A DNA stretch of 64,000 bases from Indolivaga alginatilytica (GTDB lineage: Bacteria; Bacteroidota; Bacteroidia; Bacteroidales; Dysgonomonadaceae). Shown piece by piece: positions 7,327 to 17,402 of the stretch (position 1 is its first letter; each line of letters opens with the position of its first letter). Below the pieces are notes generated by a model. The model had not been told where the DNA came from and searched no databases. It saw only the letters and a program-made list of their open reading frames with translations. Location: assembly GCF_003201355.1 (NCBI RefSeq), contig NZ_QICL01000020.1, positions 1 to 64,000 on the forward strand. Direction: 5' to 3'. Both the position numbers and the translations under genes were made by a program.

Positions 7327-9015
7327 TTACTTATTTGCATAGTCGGGATTTTGAGTCAGATATGGATTCACCGTAAACTCATCCTGAGGAATAGGGAAAA
7401 GGTTATACTTATCATTTACATCTTTACCCTGATAATTTCCTACTGCTCCATCACTTCCTTTCCAATCCCAGTTGTATCCTTTGGTAAACCTATTAAAGCG
7501 AACCAGATCGGTACGGCGTACAAGTTCGGTATGCAATTCGCGTGCACGTTCGTCCAGGATGAAATCAAGAGTCAGTTGACTGTCATTTATTCTTCCCGAT
7601 ACTCCATTACCGTATGCTCCCGACATGTAAGCTCTGTCTCTGATCTCATTCACATAATCCAAAGCCTGTGAACGGCTGGCATTCGCTCCCCTCAGAATTG
7701 CTTCGGCCGCCATCAGGTAAGCATCTGCAGTACGAAACATCGGATAATCGATAGAACTATAAGTTGTACCTCCTTCTTCCAGCACCTTACGATCTTTGGT
7801 CATATTACGCCATTTTATGCAAGCATATCCGTTCTCAAATTTCGTTGCCTGAAAATTACTTCCAACGATCCATGTATCTTTGGTATGTTTAGGGGTATAA
7901 AACTGAGCTCTTTTGTCTTTCTTATTATCGCCCCAAGTATCATTGATATCGAAGGTCTGGTCTGCCGGATCAAACATATCCACTAACTGAGATTTTACAC
8001 GAGCATTCCCCCAAGAAGAAGAAAGCCCTATATATTTATTCATATCACCATTACTCAATGCCTTGAGAATAAAATTTGTACCAGCACTGTTAATTGTATT
8101 TACGCCATCTTGCGGCAGATTCCATATAATTTCTTTACATGTATTGTTATCGGCAAGGAAAATATGACGGTAATCGGAAGCTAAAGGGTATGTATTACTG
8201 TCGATAATCTTTTTTGAGTATTGGTATGCTTTTTCATATTCATTCTTTCCTACCCATGCCTCGGCATTCAGATATACACGGGATAATAAAAACCATGCTG
8301 CAGCCTGATCAACACGTCCGTATTGATTTGTCCCGACAGGTCTCATTTCAGTGGTCAACGCCTCTGTTTCCGAAACAACATAGTTGTAAATATATTCACG
8401 TGTTACTTGATTGGGAATAGTTCCTATGGCCATCGTTTCGTCTACAAACGGTCCCGATCCGTAAAGATCACAAATCATACTGTAACAATATGCACGGATA
8501 AAACGTGCTTCAGCGCGATAATACGGCATCTCGTCTTTCAATTCATCATATAATCCCCTGTTTTTCAAGTTACCGTCTGTCGACTCACGCAAGAACTCAT
8601 TACAGTAGTTGATAGTCATATAAAGACGATAGTATGAATAACTGATAATCTTAGTCGATTGGTTCCAGTTCATAAACAAAAGGTCCCAGCTACCTTGTGA
8701 GCTACCCGAATGAAGTACTATTTCGTCAGTAGAACATTCCTGCAAGTAAAACAAAGACCGTGTGTATCCGCTATATCCGGTATCCATACCGCCAACATCG
8801 CCGTCTTTATCGGGGCCATCCTGTCCATTTAATATCAACGAACCGTAACATTTGGCCAGTACTCCCCGATAACCATCGGCTGTTTTGTATACGTTTATAT
8901 TCAGAAGTTGTTTCTTATTAAGGGGTTCTGTATTCAAGTCGTCAAGGCACGAGGAGAATAGTATTCCCAGAATGACAACTGTCGCTATATATTTTAGTGA
9001 ATTTATTATTTTCAT
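7327..9015 (-). CDS. SusD-like nutrient-binding lipoprotein
   Basis: The 562-aa protein begins with a lipoprotein signal (LGILFSSC, lipid anchor on C23) and has the SusD/RagB organisation: TPR-like helices in the N-terminal half, and a C-terminal region with the family ending LFPIPQDEFTVNPYLTQNP (IP-x-E and QNPGY-like). It caps the extracellular face of its SusC transporter and binds the ligand. Translated directly after the SusC-like gene (43-base gap), as expected for a pair. No sugar-active enzyme lies nearby, so the ligand cannot be read from context. Confidence 0.93.
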   Translation of the reverse strand: MKIINSLKYIATVVILGILFSSCLDDLNTEPLNKKQLLNINVYKTADGYRGVLAKCYGSLILNGQDGPDKDGDVGGMDTGYSGYTRSLFYLQECSTDEIVLHSGSSQGSWDLLFMNWNQSTKIISYSYYRLYMTINYCNEFLRESTDGNLKNRGLYDELKDEMPYYRAEARFIRAYCYSMICDLYGSGPFVDETMAIGTIPNQVTREYIYNYVVSETEALTTEMRPVGTNQYGRVDQAAAWFLLSRVYLNAEAWVGKNEYEKAYQYSKKIIDSNTYPLASDYRHIFLADNNTCKEIIWNLPQDGVNTINSAGTNFILKALSNGDMNKYIGLSSSWGNARVKSQLVDMFDPADQTFDINDTWGDNKKDKRAQFYTPKHTKDTWIVGSNFQATKFENGYACIKWRNMTKDRKVLEEGGTTYSSIDYPMFRTADAYLMAAEAILRGANASRSQALDYVNEIRDRAYMSGAYGNGVSGRINDSQLTLDFILDERARELHTELVRRTDLVRFNRFTKGYNWDWKGSDGAVGNYQGKDVNDKYNLFPIPQDEFTVNPYLTQNPDYANK

Positions 9016-9046
9016 AAATGTTTCCTCCGCAATTATTTAGTAAAGT

Positions 9047-9061
9047 AGGTCTAAGACCTTA
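9047..9061 (-). repeat. Short palindrome overlapping susC-like stop codon
   Basis: On the minus strand this reads TAAGGTCTTAGACCT, and its leading TAA is the stop codon of the SusC-like gene (9061-9059). It is the same arrangement as at 17260, 57716 and 59628. Confidence 0.65.
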
Positions 9062-12037
9062 AAAATTTAAGTTAAATGATAAAGTATAAGTTCTCGGGCG
9101 TTGGTAAATATTGTTATCAATCCCCTTATATATCTCAGGATCAGATCCCGAATAATTGGTTATTATAGCTATATTCTGTGCACTGAATGCCATACGCAAC
9201 GAGCTTGATGAATTCCATAGTTTGTTGAAGGTATAGCCTAATGTTATATTATCAAATTTAAAGAATGCTGCACTTTCAAGAAAATAATCAGAGAAATACT
9301 GCTCTTTAGCAAAACCTCTTTCCAATGCTGTCTTTGATATATTACCTGACATTCCATCACCATAGAGACGGGTTAAAGACTGTTTTGCTTCCTGATAGTT
9401 AAATACATAATTACCAAAGCTACCATGCCCGTTTATACCGAAATCCCATTTTTTGTATGTCAAATGTGTAGATAGTCCGTAGAAATAAGGAACTCTTGAA
9501 CTTTTATCGGTTATATACTTATTATCATCACTTTGTACGGTAGTTACAGACCCGTCTTTTGCTATATATTGTCCTTCCAACGGTTTACCATTGTCATCAT
9601 ATGCCTGTTTAAGCAAGAAGAAGGTATTGGGCGTTTCGCCAACTTTATGAATCTGAAGATCGTTTCTGTCGACACCTCCTGTTTTTACGTAACTGCCTTC
9701 TGTGTCAATAGTGGTAAGTTTGGTAATTTTAGACTTTCCGTAGGTAAAATTTCCACTGATAGTCCATTCCCAATCTTTGGTTTTCACAGGTATAGCACTT
9801 ATGGCAAGCTCAAGTCCTTGTCCTTCCATATCGCCGACATTGGTGTTCAGTTTATTGGTGAAGTTACTTCCTCCCGGAACATAAATATCGTTCAGCAAAT
9901 CTTTGGTATAGCGTTTATATGCATCTATACTACCATAGATACGGTTGTTAAGAAACCCGTAATCGAGACCTATATTGTACGTACTTGTAGTCTCCCATTT
10001 GATATGCGGATCATATCCATTAGGGCGGTACATATATAACCACTGGTCTCCAAATGGATATTGGGCGGCATTAGATGATATTGTATAAAGTGGTAAATAA
10101 GGGTGATACCCGCTTATGTCTTGCTGACCGGTTTGCCCGTAGCTCACACGAAGTTTTAAATCAGACAGAGGCTTTATATCCCTGATAAATTTTTCTTCAG
10201 TCAAACGATACGCTAAAGCCAATGAAGGAAAATATCCCCAACGATTGTCCGGTGAAAAGCGGGACGAGCCATCTGCACGGAAAGTAGCTGTCACCAATAA
10301 TTTTTGGTTGAACGAATAATTGAGACGCCCGAAAAACGAAATCAGGTATAATACATCTTCATCGGATATAGAGGTATCCACTACATCTTTTACAACATCT
10401 TTCGGATTGTTACTATACCAAAAGCGTTGCCACTCATAACCTGCCATAGCATTGATGTTGTGCTTGGGACTTATGTCTTTTATATAGTTAGCAAATGCTG
10501 AAAGCACATAATTGGAGTTTCTGTAGTCCTCCGAATGAAATTTACCTCTTCCGTCATTTCTGTTCGATATATACATAGAGGGTGCCAAATCGGGTATGGT
10601 TTCTTCTTCTTTCTTCCGGCGTATGTCATAACCCAGATTCAGATTCAGGTGCAAGTCTTCAAAGCCATGAATTTTATAATCGGCGGCTACGTTACCCAGC
10701 GTACGGTATGTAGTATGCAATTTATCACTGAGTTTGAGCTCAGCTACAGGATTGGCTGCTCCCTGGCTTCTGGGTTTTCCATTATTGTCCATCCACATAT
10801 AATATCCGAGCCCCACATTGCCGGGATAACTTTCGTATACAGGGCGGGTAGGATCAAATGAGATAGCACCGCCTACTACACCTGTCGAAACAGGGTTTTC
10901 GCGTTCCATACTTCCCTTCACATTGATATCCAACGACAAATGTTTATCGAAAAGTTTTGGAGACAAGCCAAGACCTCCATTAAAACGTTTGTAATTATTG
11001 GCATGCAACACACCGTCCTGACTCAGGTATCCTATCGATACACGATACGGAACTTGTTTGGTTGTACCTCCTACCGAAAGGTTATGCTCGGTACCAAAAG
11101 CAGCTCTGTAAATCTCCTTTTGCCAGTCTGTAGAGGCTGTTCCTAATGTAAAACTCTCTCCTTCGGGTAACTTTATAGTTCCATTGCTATATACATTGCG
11201 GTATTCTTCGGCAGACAACACTTCATAATACTCGGGTATTTTGCTTATAGAGAAATTTGAGCTATAATTAATCTGAGGTTTAGAGCTTCCTCCAAGACCT
11301 CCTTTTTTAGTTGTAATAATAATTACACCGTTAGAGGCACGTGACCCGTAGATCGCTGTAGCCGATGCATCTTTAAGCACTGTAAATGTTTCGATATCGT
11401 TCGGATTTATAAAACTGATAGAAGTATTATTCACAGGAACTCCATCAATTACAATCAAAGGATCTTGATTGGCTGATAATGATGCTCCCATACGGATACG
11501 GATAGTTCCGCCACTGCCGGGGGCGCCGTCTCCGGGTACGATATTTACACCTGCCACACGACCTATAAGAGCATCTTGTGCAGTTATCTGAAGACCTTTG
11601 TTCAGTTCATTGGGTTTTACGGACGTTAGTGCACCTGTTGCATCACCTTTCCTTACCTGTCCGTAACCAATAACGACTACTTCGCTCAATAATTCTGAGT
11701 CTTCATCGAGAACGATAGAGAGATTTGTTTTATTGCCAACAGCTACTTCTTTTGTTGTATAGCCTATATACGAGACTACCAAAGTTCCATCTGCCGGTGC
11801 AGATAATTGGAATTTTCCATCAAAATCGGTGACAGTTCCTGTAGAACTTCCCTTTACCATTACACTTGCTCCGATTACTGTTTCTCCGGATTTATTATCC
11901 TTCACAGTTCCTGAAACATGGATTGTTCCCGAATTCTGGGCTAATGAAGTAGAAAACGTGAATATTCCTACTAATAATAGTAAGAGTATTTCCCTCGTTC
12001 TTTTTTTGTTTTGTTTAATCGACTTTTCTTTCATCAT
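9059..12037 (-). CDS. SusC-like TonB-dependent outer-membrane transporter
   Basis: The 992-aa protein has a signal sequence, a CarboxypepD-reg-like domain (about 40-115, starting IHVSGTVKDNKSGE), the SusC signature plug (about 120-245, with EVVVIGYGQ and RIRMGASL), and a 22-strand barrel ending in NLNF. It imports ligands captured by the SusD partner using TonB energy. No N-terminal STN domain is seen, so signalling through an anti-sigma factor is unlikely; control is more probably by the DUF6377 gene directly upstream. A leader of 287 bases separates the two. The length and order are canonical for the family. Confidence 0.95.
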   Translation of the reverse strand: MMKEKSIKQNKKRTREILLLLLVGIFTFSTSLAQNSGTIHVSGTVKDNKSGETVIGASVMVKGSSTGTVTDFDGKFQLSAPADGTLVVSYIGYTTKEVAVGNKTNLSIVLDEDSELLSEVVVIGYGQVRKGDATGALTSVKPNELNKGLQITAQDALIGRVAGVNIVPGDGAPGSGGTIRIRMGASLSANQDPLIVIDGVPVNNTSISFINPNDIETFTVLKDASATAIYGSRASNGVIIITTKKGGLGGSSKPQINYSSNFSISKIPEYYEVLSAEEYRNVYSNGTIKLPEGESFTLGTASTDWQKEIYRAAFGTEHNLSVGGTTKQVPYRVSIGYLSQDGVLHANNYKRFNGGLGLSPKLFDKHLSLDINVKGSMERENPVSTGVVGGAISFDPTRPVYESYPGNVGLGYYMWMDNNGKPRSQGAANPVAELKLSDKLHTTYRTLGNVAADYKIHGFEDLHLNLNLGYDIRRKKEEETIPDLAPSMYISNRNDGRGKFHSEDYRNSNYVLSAFANYIKDISPKHNINAMAGYEWQRFWYSNNPKDVVKDVVDTSISDEDVLYLISFFGRLNYSFNQKLLVTATFRADGSSRFSPDNRWGYFPSLALAYRLTEEKFIRDIKPLSDLKLRVSYGQTGQQDISGYHPYLPLYTISSNAAQYPFGDQWLYMYRPNGYDPHIKWETTSTYNIGLDYGFLNNRIYGSIDAYKRYTKDLLNDIYVPGGSNFTNKLNTNVGDMEGQGLELAISAIPVKTKDWEWTISGNFTYGKSKITKLTTIDTEGSYVKTGGVDRNDLQIHKVGETPNTFFLLKQAYDDNGKPLEGQYIAKDGSVTTVQSDDNKYITDKSSRVPYFYGLSTHLTYKKWDFGINGHGSFGNYVFNYQEAKQSLTRLYGDGMSGNISKTALERGFAKEQYFSDYFLESAAFFKFDNITLGYTFNKLWNSSSSLRMAFSAQNIAIITNYSGSDPEIYKGIDNNIYQRPRTYTLSFNLNF

Positions 12038-12157
12038 GGTTAGATTAACAGATTTCTGGTTATTAGTTTTTTTCGGTTTCTCTTAAATCTTCGAACGGTA
12101 TCAGATCTTTTTAGAATAAAGAATTAGTGCTTTTAAGATTCGTGAGTTAACGAAACA

Positions 12158-12165
12158 CAAATCTA
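12158..12165 (-). promoter_or_regulatory. Possible -7 box for susC-like operon
   Basis: The minus strand reads TAGATTTG, matching the Bacteroidetes TAnnTTTG -7 consensus, about 120 bases before the SusC start. No clear TTTG -33 box is seen at the usual distance, so support is limited. The rest of the 287-base leader shows no gene. Confidence 0.35.
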
Positions 12166-12324
12166 TTACACCTTTTATGTATCTGTACGGCATAGTAGAA
12201 GCTATAAGTAGGTAAGATGCTACTCAAACAAAATGCAATCACCTATTATATAGACGATTGCACTATCTGTTAAAATAAAAGAAAGTAGATTATTTTTATC
12301 CTATGGGTATAATATATTTAGCTA

Positions 12325-13941
12325 TTATTTACCAATCTGCTGAATTGCAATTGCAAATTCGTCCTTTGAGACAACTAGCTTATTGTGTACTTTAAGCCGA
12401 TAATTGTATACAGTCTGAGGAGAGTAATGTAAGAAACTTGCAATCTTGCTACTGTCTGCTATACCAAGTCGCACCAGAGCAAAAACCCGAAGTTCGGGAG
12501 TCAGAATATCGCCTGCTTTAGGTAGTATCTGCTCGTTCTCCAACAGTAAAGAGTTAAATTCTTCTACAAAATTGGGATATATATTTAAGAAAATTGCATC
12601 AAAATTGCGGAAGAACTCTTTTAGTTCATCAGAAACAAGTGACGTAGAATTTGTCATCTTGGTAGCTTCTGCTATTTGACCCGATTTTAACTTACGGTTT
12701 ATGTCTATTCTGTAAGCTTCCATCTTGTCTATATATGTTGAGCAAAGGTTAAATACCGAGCCGATGTATTCTTCTTTCACTAAATTAGATTCGGACAGCT
12801 TTTTATTAAGCTCATTCAAATCGCCGTTCATACGCTTCACATCTTCATACATCTCATTTATCGATTTTCGGGCGGCAGATAATTTCTTCATCTGTTTATA
12901 GATATAGAAGACACTGATTACCAAAACGAGGGAAAGAATAGAAATAAGAAACAGGTATTTTATCAAATTCTCCTTTTCCTGCTTCACTTTCTTGTCATAT
13001 GCAGCTACAATAATAGGTAACGTCTGCGATATCTCAAGCGTTCTGAAGCGTGCTTTACAGAAAATAGCATCTTCCATCGCACATTTAATGTAGTTATATG
13101 CCCTGTCGACATCACCTTCCTGATAAAGCAGGATAGCTAATTTACGCAGTGCTATATATCCTTTGACAGCCTTTCTCTGATCTCCTATCGCTGAGATTAT
13201 CAAATATTTCTTTTCCTGCTCATGATCGCCCATTCTTCTATAAACATCCGATAGTCCATATGCTATAGTTCCAACCAGCGATTGGTCTTCGCCGTATTTC
13301 TGATAACACTCGCTCATCAGTGCCAGTGCTTCCTCATATTTGCCTTTTTCCACTAATTTTCCATTCCAAACAAGAGCATATCCTAATGATTTCGGATCGT
13401 TTACTAACAGGAGTGAATCTTTATATTGACTCAGGAGATTCTCATAGTGTGTTTTTTCCTTTTTCGAAAACGAGTTTTCGGACATCAGCGTATATATTGA
13501 GTGATACAGGTGAAAATAGTACGCCCTTTGTCTATCGTCTAACTTCTGCCCGTCTATCTGGTCTATAATATCCAGAGATTCTTTGTACATGCCCATTATA
13601 CCCAATATCTCCGCAACATTCATATTAGCAGTAGAAATGTGCTCTTTCTTATTTAACTTTTGCGCAATTTCCAGTCTTTCATTAGCGATCCATAAAGCAG
13701 AGTCCATATTGTAGCTACGGTATTCTCTGAGCAGTTTGTAATAAAGGCCAAAGCGCTCCTCCGGATCGTTTATTTTATTTAATTCTATGTTTAGACTATC
13801 TATTCGCAATTCTCTTATCTGTTCGTATTGAGAGCGTTGCTTTATAGTAACGTCCAGCACTTTCAATAACGAATCTACCTTATTAGAAGCAAACACGCAT
13901 ACATTCAAAAATAAAAAGAATAAAAGCAGTATGTTTTTCAT
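12325..13941 (-). CDS. DUF6377-type TPR membrane regulator with C-terminal HTH
   Basis: The 538-aa protein has a signal peptide, periplasmic TPR-like helices (about 30-310), one transmembrane segment (about 326-346, FLISILSLVLVISVFYIYK), a coiled coil (about 350-390) and a C-terminal LuxR-like helix-turn-helix. The last is visible as IADSSKIASFLHYSPQTVYN, followed by a second helix. This layout is that of the DUF6377 regulators that sit next to Bacteroidetes SusCD loci. It would sense the pathway state in the periplasm and act on the promoter of the neighbouring SusC gene (inferred from position). Confidence 0.85.
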   Translation of the reverse strand: MKNILLLFFLFLNVCVFASNKVDSLLKVLDVTIKQRSQYEQIRELRIDSLNIELNKINDPEERFGLYYKLLREYRSYNMDSALWIANERLEIAQKLNKKEHISTANMNVAEILGIMGMYKESLDIIDQIDGQKLDDRQRAYYFHLYHSIYTLMSENSFSKKEKTHYENLLSQYKDSLLLVNDPKSLGYALVWNGKLVEKGKYEEALALMSECYQKYGEDQSLVGTIAYGLSDVYRRMGDHEQEKKYLIISAIGDQRKAVKGYIALRKLAILLYQEGDVDRAYNYIKCAMEDAIFCKARFRTLEISQTLPIIVAAYDKKVKQEKENLIKYLFLISILSLVLVISVFYIYKQMKKLSAARKSINEMYEDVKRMNGDLNELNKKLSESNLVKEEYIGSVFNLCSTYIDKMEAYRIDINRKLKSGQIAEATKMTNSTSLVSDELKEFFRNFDAIFLNIYPNFVEEFNSLLLENEQILPKAGDILTPELRVFALVRLGIADSSKIASFLHYSPQTVYNYRLKVHNKLVVSKDEFAIAIQQIGK

Positions 13942-13953
13942 CTATATTTATTT

Positions 13954-13967
13954 AAGGTCTCAGACCT
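13954..13967 (+). repeat. Short dispersed palindrome
   Basis: aaggtctcagacct, followed by gtttgttg. It lies 12 bases before the start of the DUF6377 gene on the opposite strand, the same leader position as the copy at 6981. Confidence 0.6.
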
Positions 13968-13990
13968 GTTTGTTGTTCATTCAAATATAA

Positions 13991-14512
13991 CTATAATAAC
14001 TTTTCGTATAGCCTGAACCATTTGAGATGATCGTAATTTAACCCCAGATCAACAGTACCGATATACTTATACCCGAGCTTTTCATACAATGCAATAGCCG
14101 GAACATTATTCACTGAGACATCTAACCGTATCGATTTCATATTTTGCTTAACTGCATATTTTTGAGCATAGTTCATTAGTTCCAAAGCTACCCCTTTCTG
14201 CATACACTTTGGGTTGATAACCAAAGTATGTACTACGATAATCTCATCATAACCAGCTTCAATTCCCCACTCCACTTCATCATAGGCTTTTTCGGGTTCG
14301 TTATTTAAGATAACGCTCCCTGCAATAATGCCATCCGTTCTTAGTACAAATAAATTATCTTCTTTAATTCCTTCTATTGCAGTTTCACGAACAGGATAGA
14401 TATGCTTGATCCACCCCGGATAGTTAACATTTGCTTCCAGATAATCATTCAAATCATTATACAGAGCTTCCAGTTCATCTATATCTTTCGGTATAGCTTT
14501 TTCAATAACCAT
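13991..14512 (-). CDS. GNAT-family N-acetyltransferase
   Basis: GNAT enzymes move an acetyl group from acetyl-CoA to an amine. The 174-aa product starting at MVIEKAIPKD fits the usual GNAT length. It shows the acetyl-CoA binding core: motif A strand and loop VVHTLVINPKCMQKGVALEL (a Q-x-x-G-x-A loop), a beta-bulge strand SIRLDVSVNN, then ALYEKLGYKYIG, the motif B helix. An ATG 22 codons earlier (14578) is open, but the extra residues do not resemble the family, so the later start is preferred. The substrate is unknown. It is monocistronic, between the DUF6377 gene and the HU-like gene. Confidence 0.82.
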   Translation of the reverse strand: MVIEKAIPKDIDELEALYNDLNDYLEANVNYPGWIKHIYPVRETAIEGIKEDNLFVLRTDGIIAGSVILNNEPEKAYDEVEWGIEAGYDEIIVVHTLVINPKCMQKGVALELMNYAQKYAVKQNMKSIRLDVSVNNVPAIALYEKLGYKYIGTVDLGLNYDHLKWFRLYEKLL

Positions 14513-14707
14513 GTCTCGACTTTTAATAAGGAGAAGCGAATATACTACATTCCGATCATAGATTATAAGCTTATCCAAAATCTATGTATACAAAAAACAC
14601 TATTACGTATACAAAAAAGGGTACTCTGTATATTCTTTAGATTTCCCTTTCTCTCAAGCCCTACTTTCGTATCAGAATCGTAAATAATAAATCAAAAATT
14701 AAATAAA

Positions 14708-14893
14708 ATGAATAAGGCAGAAGTGATTTTGAAAGTTTCTGATAAATCGGGTGTAAATGAAAATGATTGCAGAAAGGTTCTGAATGCTTTCGAAGTAGTA
14801 TTAAGCGAAAGATTATCGGACTGTATAAGCGGAGCTTTTTATAAAACATATAGTATGACGAGTTTCATAAAAAGCAAAAAAGACAATAAATAA
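14708..14893 (+). CDS. Half-length HU/IHF-like DNA-binding protein
   Basis: The first 36 residues (MNKAEVILKVSDKSGV, then the AFEVVLSERL helix) match the N-terminal helical dimerisation part of HU proteins, which are about 90 aa. From about residue 40 the match stops, so the beta-arms that wrap DNA are absent and the protein ends in KSKKDNK. It could be a decayed HU paralogue or a short dimerisation-only partner. It lies 22 bases ahead of the TonB-dependent receptor on the same strand and may share its transcript. Confidence 0.55.
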   Translation: MNKAEVILKVSDKSGVNENDCRKVLNAFEVVLSERLSDCISGAFYKTYSMTSFIKSKKDNK

Positions 14894-14915
14894 GAATCTT
14901 AAAAAATTAAATATT

Positions 14916-17261
14916 ATGTACTACAAAACTAAACTAATAATCATACTATCCTTATTCCTGATTTCAATAGGAGCATTCGCACAGAAAGGCAATAACCAAC
15001 TCACTCAGACGATCAGAGGTGTTGTTGTTGATAAAAATTCATCTGCTCCCCTATCCTATGTTTCTATCGGTCTCTTGGACTTGCCCGAAATCGGCGCAAC
15101 TACAGACGATAACGGACAATTTACGCTAAAGAATGTTCCTTTAGGAAGGCACAACCTTCAGGCAACGTCCGTAGGTTACGAATCGAATATTTTCCGTGAA
15201 ATACTGGTGACTTCTGCCAAAGAAGTTTTTATTGAAATCCCATTGACCGAAAACATAAATGAGTTGGGTGAAGTGGTTGTTCATGCGCAAACCAATAAAA
15301 ACGCACCTCTTAATAATATGGCTACAACAGGAGCCCGTATGTTGAGCGTGGAGGAAGCCAGCCGATTTGCAGGCGGAATGGACGACCCTGCCCGTTTGGT
15401 GAGTTCTTTTGCCGGAGTGGTATCGAGTGTATCGAACAATGGTATATCGGTACATGGTAACGCTCCGCATTTATTGCAGTGGAAGTTGGAAGACGTGGAA
15501 ATACCCAACCCAAACCACTTTGCAGATATTTCGACATTGGGTGGAGGTATATTGTCCTCATTAAGCAGTAATGTTCTGGGGAATTCGGATTTCTTCACAG
15601 GAGCTTTCCCTGCCGAATACGGTAATGCCGTATCGGGTGTATTCGATATGAAATTGCGAAACGGTAATAATCAGAAAAGACAGAATACTTTCCAAGTGGG
15701 CATATTAGGTATAGATGCAGCCTCAGAAGGTCCTATCAGTAAAAAACACAATTCGTCTTATATATTCAATTACCGTTATTCTACAACAAGTTTATTAAAG
15801 CTGGCAGGCAATCTGGATTATCAGGATTTGAATTTCAAAATGAATTTTCCGACAAAGAAAGCGGGCACATTTTCGGTTTGGGGAACGGGTTTAATAGACA
15901 ACTATTCGGATGATCTTGAGAAGAACCCTGAGAAATGGGAGTTTATCGATGACAATAAAAAAGCGAGAGCAAAACAATATATGCTGGCTGCCGGAGTAAC
16001 CCACCGTTATTTATTCAATAACAATGCACAATTGAAGACCACATTGGCTACAACTTATTCGAGCAACGATGCCCATGAAGATGTATATGACAGAGAACTT
16101 AATTCGACCCCAAATCTGGCTTTAAAAAATCGCTATACCAATCTGATTTTTTCAACCTCGTTGAATCGTAAATTCAATGCTAAACATACCAACAAAACAG
16201 GTTTTACATTCACCAAAATGTATTATAATATGGATCTCGCTCTTGCTCCTTACAGAGACCAGCCTCTTGAGACTATTTCGCAGGGAGACGGTAATACTAA
16301 TCTCATTTCGGGATATACCAGTTCTTCGATAGGGCTTAGCGATAAGGTTACTTTAAATCTGGGTGTAAACGGTCAGTTACTTACTTTGAATAATCATTTT
16401 ACGATAGAACCTCGTCTGGGTATAAAATGGCAGACAAGCACTAAAACCTCATTTGCATTAGCATATGGACTACATAGCCGCATGGAGAAAATGGATGTGT
16501 TTTATGTAAAAACAGCAGGGTCGCAAGGTAAGCCTGTCAATCGGGATCTCGATTTCACGAAAGCTCATCATCTTATGCTGACCTTCAATTATAACATCTC
16601 AGAGAATGTAAATCTTAAAATTGAACCGTATGTCCAATACTTATATGATGTACCTGTAATGGCTGACAGTTCTTTCTCGGTACTTAACCGCAGCACATTC
16701 TATGTAGAGGATGCTCTTGTAAACAAAGGTAAAGGCCGTAATTACGGTATTGACATTACATTGGAAAGATATTTGGATAAAGGACTGTATTATATGGTAA
16801 CAGGATCGATATTTGACTCCAGATACAAAGGTGGAGACGGAGTTTGGCACAATACAAGATTTAATCGCAACTTTGCTTTTAATGTTTTGGTAGGTAAAGA
16901 GTGGACTATGGGAAATAACAGACAAAATACCTTCGGTGCTAACCTGAAATTTACGCTGCAAGGCGGCGAACGTTACTCGCCTGTGGATGTTGAAGCAACA
17001 TTAAACCGTCCTGATAAAGAAACCCAATATGACGAAACCAGAGCTTTTTCGAAACAGTTTTCACCTATGTTCGTAACAAATGCAACGATCAACTTTAGAA
17101 TGAATAAGAAAAAGGTTACACACGAATTTGCTATCAAATCGCTTAATACAACAGGATTCAAGGAGTATTTCGGGCATCAGTACAATCTGAAAACAGGAGA
17201 AATAGAACCTCACCGACAAGCAACATCGATACCCAATATCAGCTATAAATTGGAGTTCTAA
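14916..17261 (+). CDS. TonB-dependent outer-membrane receptor
   Basis: The 781-aa protein has a signal peptide (ending GAFAQ), a CarboxypepD-reg-like domain (about 30-118, IRGVVVDKNSSAPLSYVSI), a plug domain (about 125-240, containing ARLVSSFAGVVSS and GAFPAEYGNAVSG) and an outer-membrane barrel ending SYKLEF. It is shorter than SusC proteins and has no SusD partner, as in the receptor class often placed next to LytS/LytTR two-component genes. The substrate is unknown. The kinase and regulator genes follow on the same strand within 142 bases, suggesting they control it or respond to its cargo. Confidence 0.9.
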   Translation: MYYKTKLIIILSLFLISIGAFAQKGNNQLTQTIRGVVVDKNSSAPLSYVSIGLLDLPEIGATTDDNGQFTLKNVPLGRHNLQATSVGYESNIFREILVTSAKEVFIEIPLTENINELGEVVVHAQTNKNAPLNNMATTGARMLSVEEASRFAGGMDDPARLVSSFAGVVSSVSNNGISVHGNAPHLLQWKLEDVEIPNPNHFADISTLGGGILSSLSSNVLGNSDFFTGAFPAEYGNAVSGVFDMKLRNGNNQKRQNTFQVGILGIDAASEGPISKKHNSSYIFNYRYSTTSLLKLAGNLDYQDLNFKMNFPTKKAGTFSVWGTGLIDNYSDDLEKNPEKWEFIDDNKKARAKQYMLAAGVTHRYLFNNNAQLKTTLATTYSSNDAHEDVYDRELNSTPNLALKNRYTNLIFSTSLNRKFNAKHTNKTGFTFTKMYYNMDLALAPYRDQPLETISQGDGNTNLISGYTSSSIGLSDKVTLNLGVNGQLLTLNNHFTIEPRLGIKWQTSTKTSFALAYGLHSRMEKMDVFYVKTAGSQGKPVNRDLDFTKAHHLMLTFNYNISENVNLKIEPYVQYLYDVPVMADSSFSVLNRSTFYVEDALVNKGKGRNYGIDITLERYLDKGLYYMVTGSIFDSRYKGGDGVWHNTRFNRNFAFNVLVGKEWTMGNNRQNTFGANLKFTLQGGERYSPVDVEATLNRPDKETQYDETRAFSKQFSPMFVTNATINFRMNKKKVTHEFAIKSLNTTGFKEYFGHQYNLKTGEIEPHRQATSIPNISYKLEF

Positions 17262-17273
17262 GTCTAAGACCTT
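17260..17273 (+). repeat. Short palindrome overlapping receptor stop codon
   Basis: aagtctaagacctt, with the receptor's TAA (17259-17261) forming its first bases, followed by tctattgctttgg. It is slightly degenerate in the left arm. Confidence 0.6.
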
Positions 17274-17402
17274 TCTATTGCTTTGGCTGGGCATAACAAC
17301 CAGAGATTGTTATAGTGATAAGATCTAGCAATAAATATTTTACATTACTTAAATGCAAGTAAAACATAAAAAGACTAATTTCGAAGATAAAATCAACAGT
17401 AT

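Noticed and set aside
9533-10039. 168-codon frame opposite the SusC-like gene
   Set aside because: Antisense shadow of a well-supported TonB-dependent transporter; no coding signal or family.
13991-14578. Longer form of the GNAT protein starting at 14578
   Set aside because: The additional 22 residues do not resemble the family; the start at 14512 gives a standard domain start.
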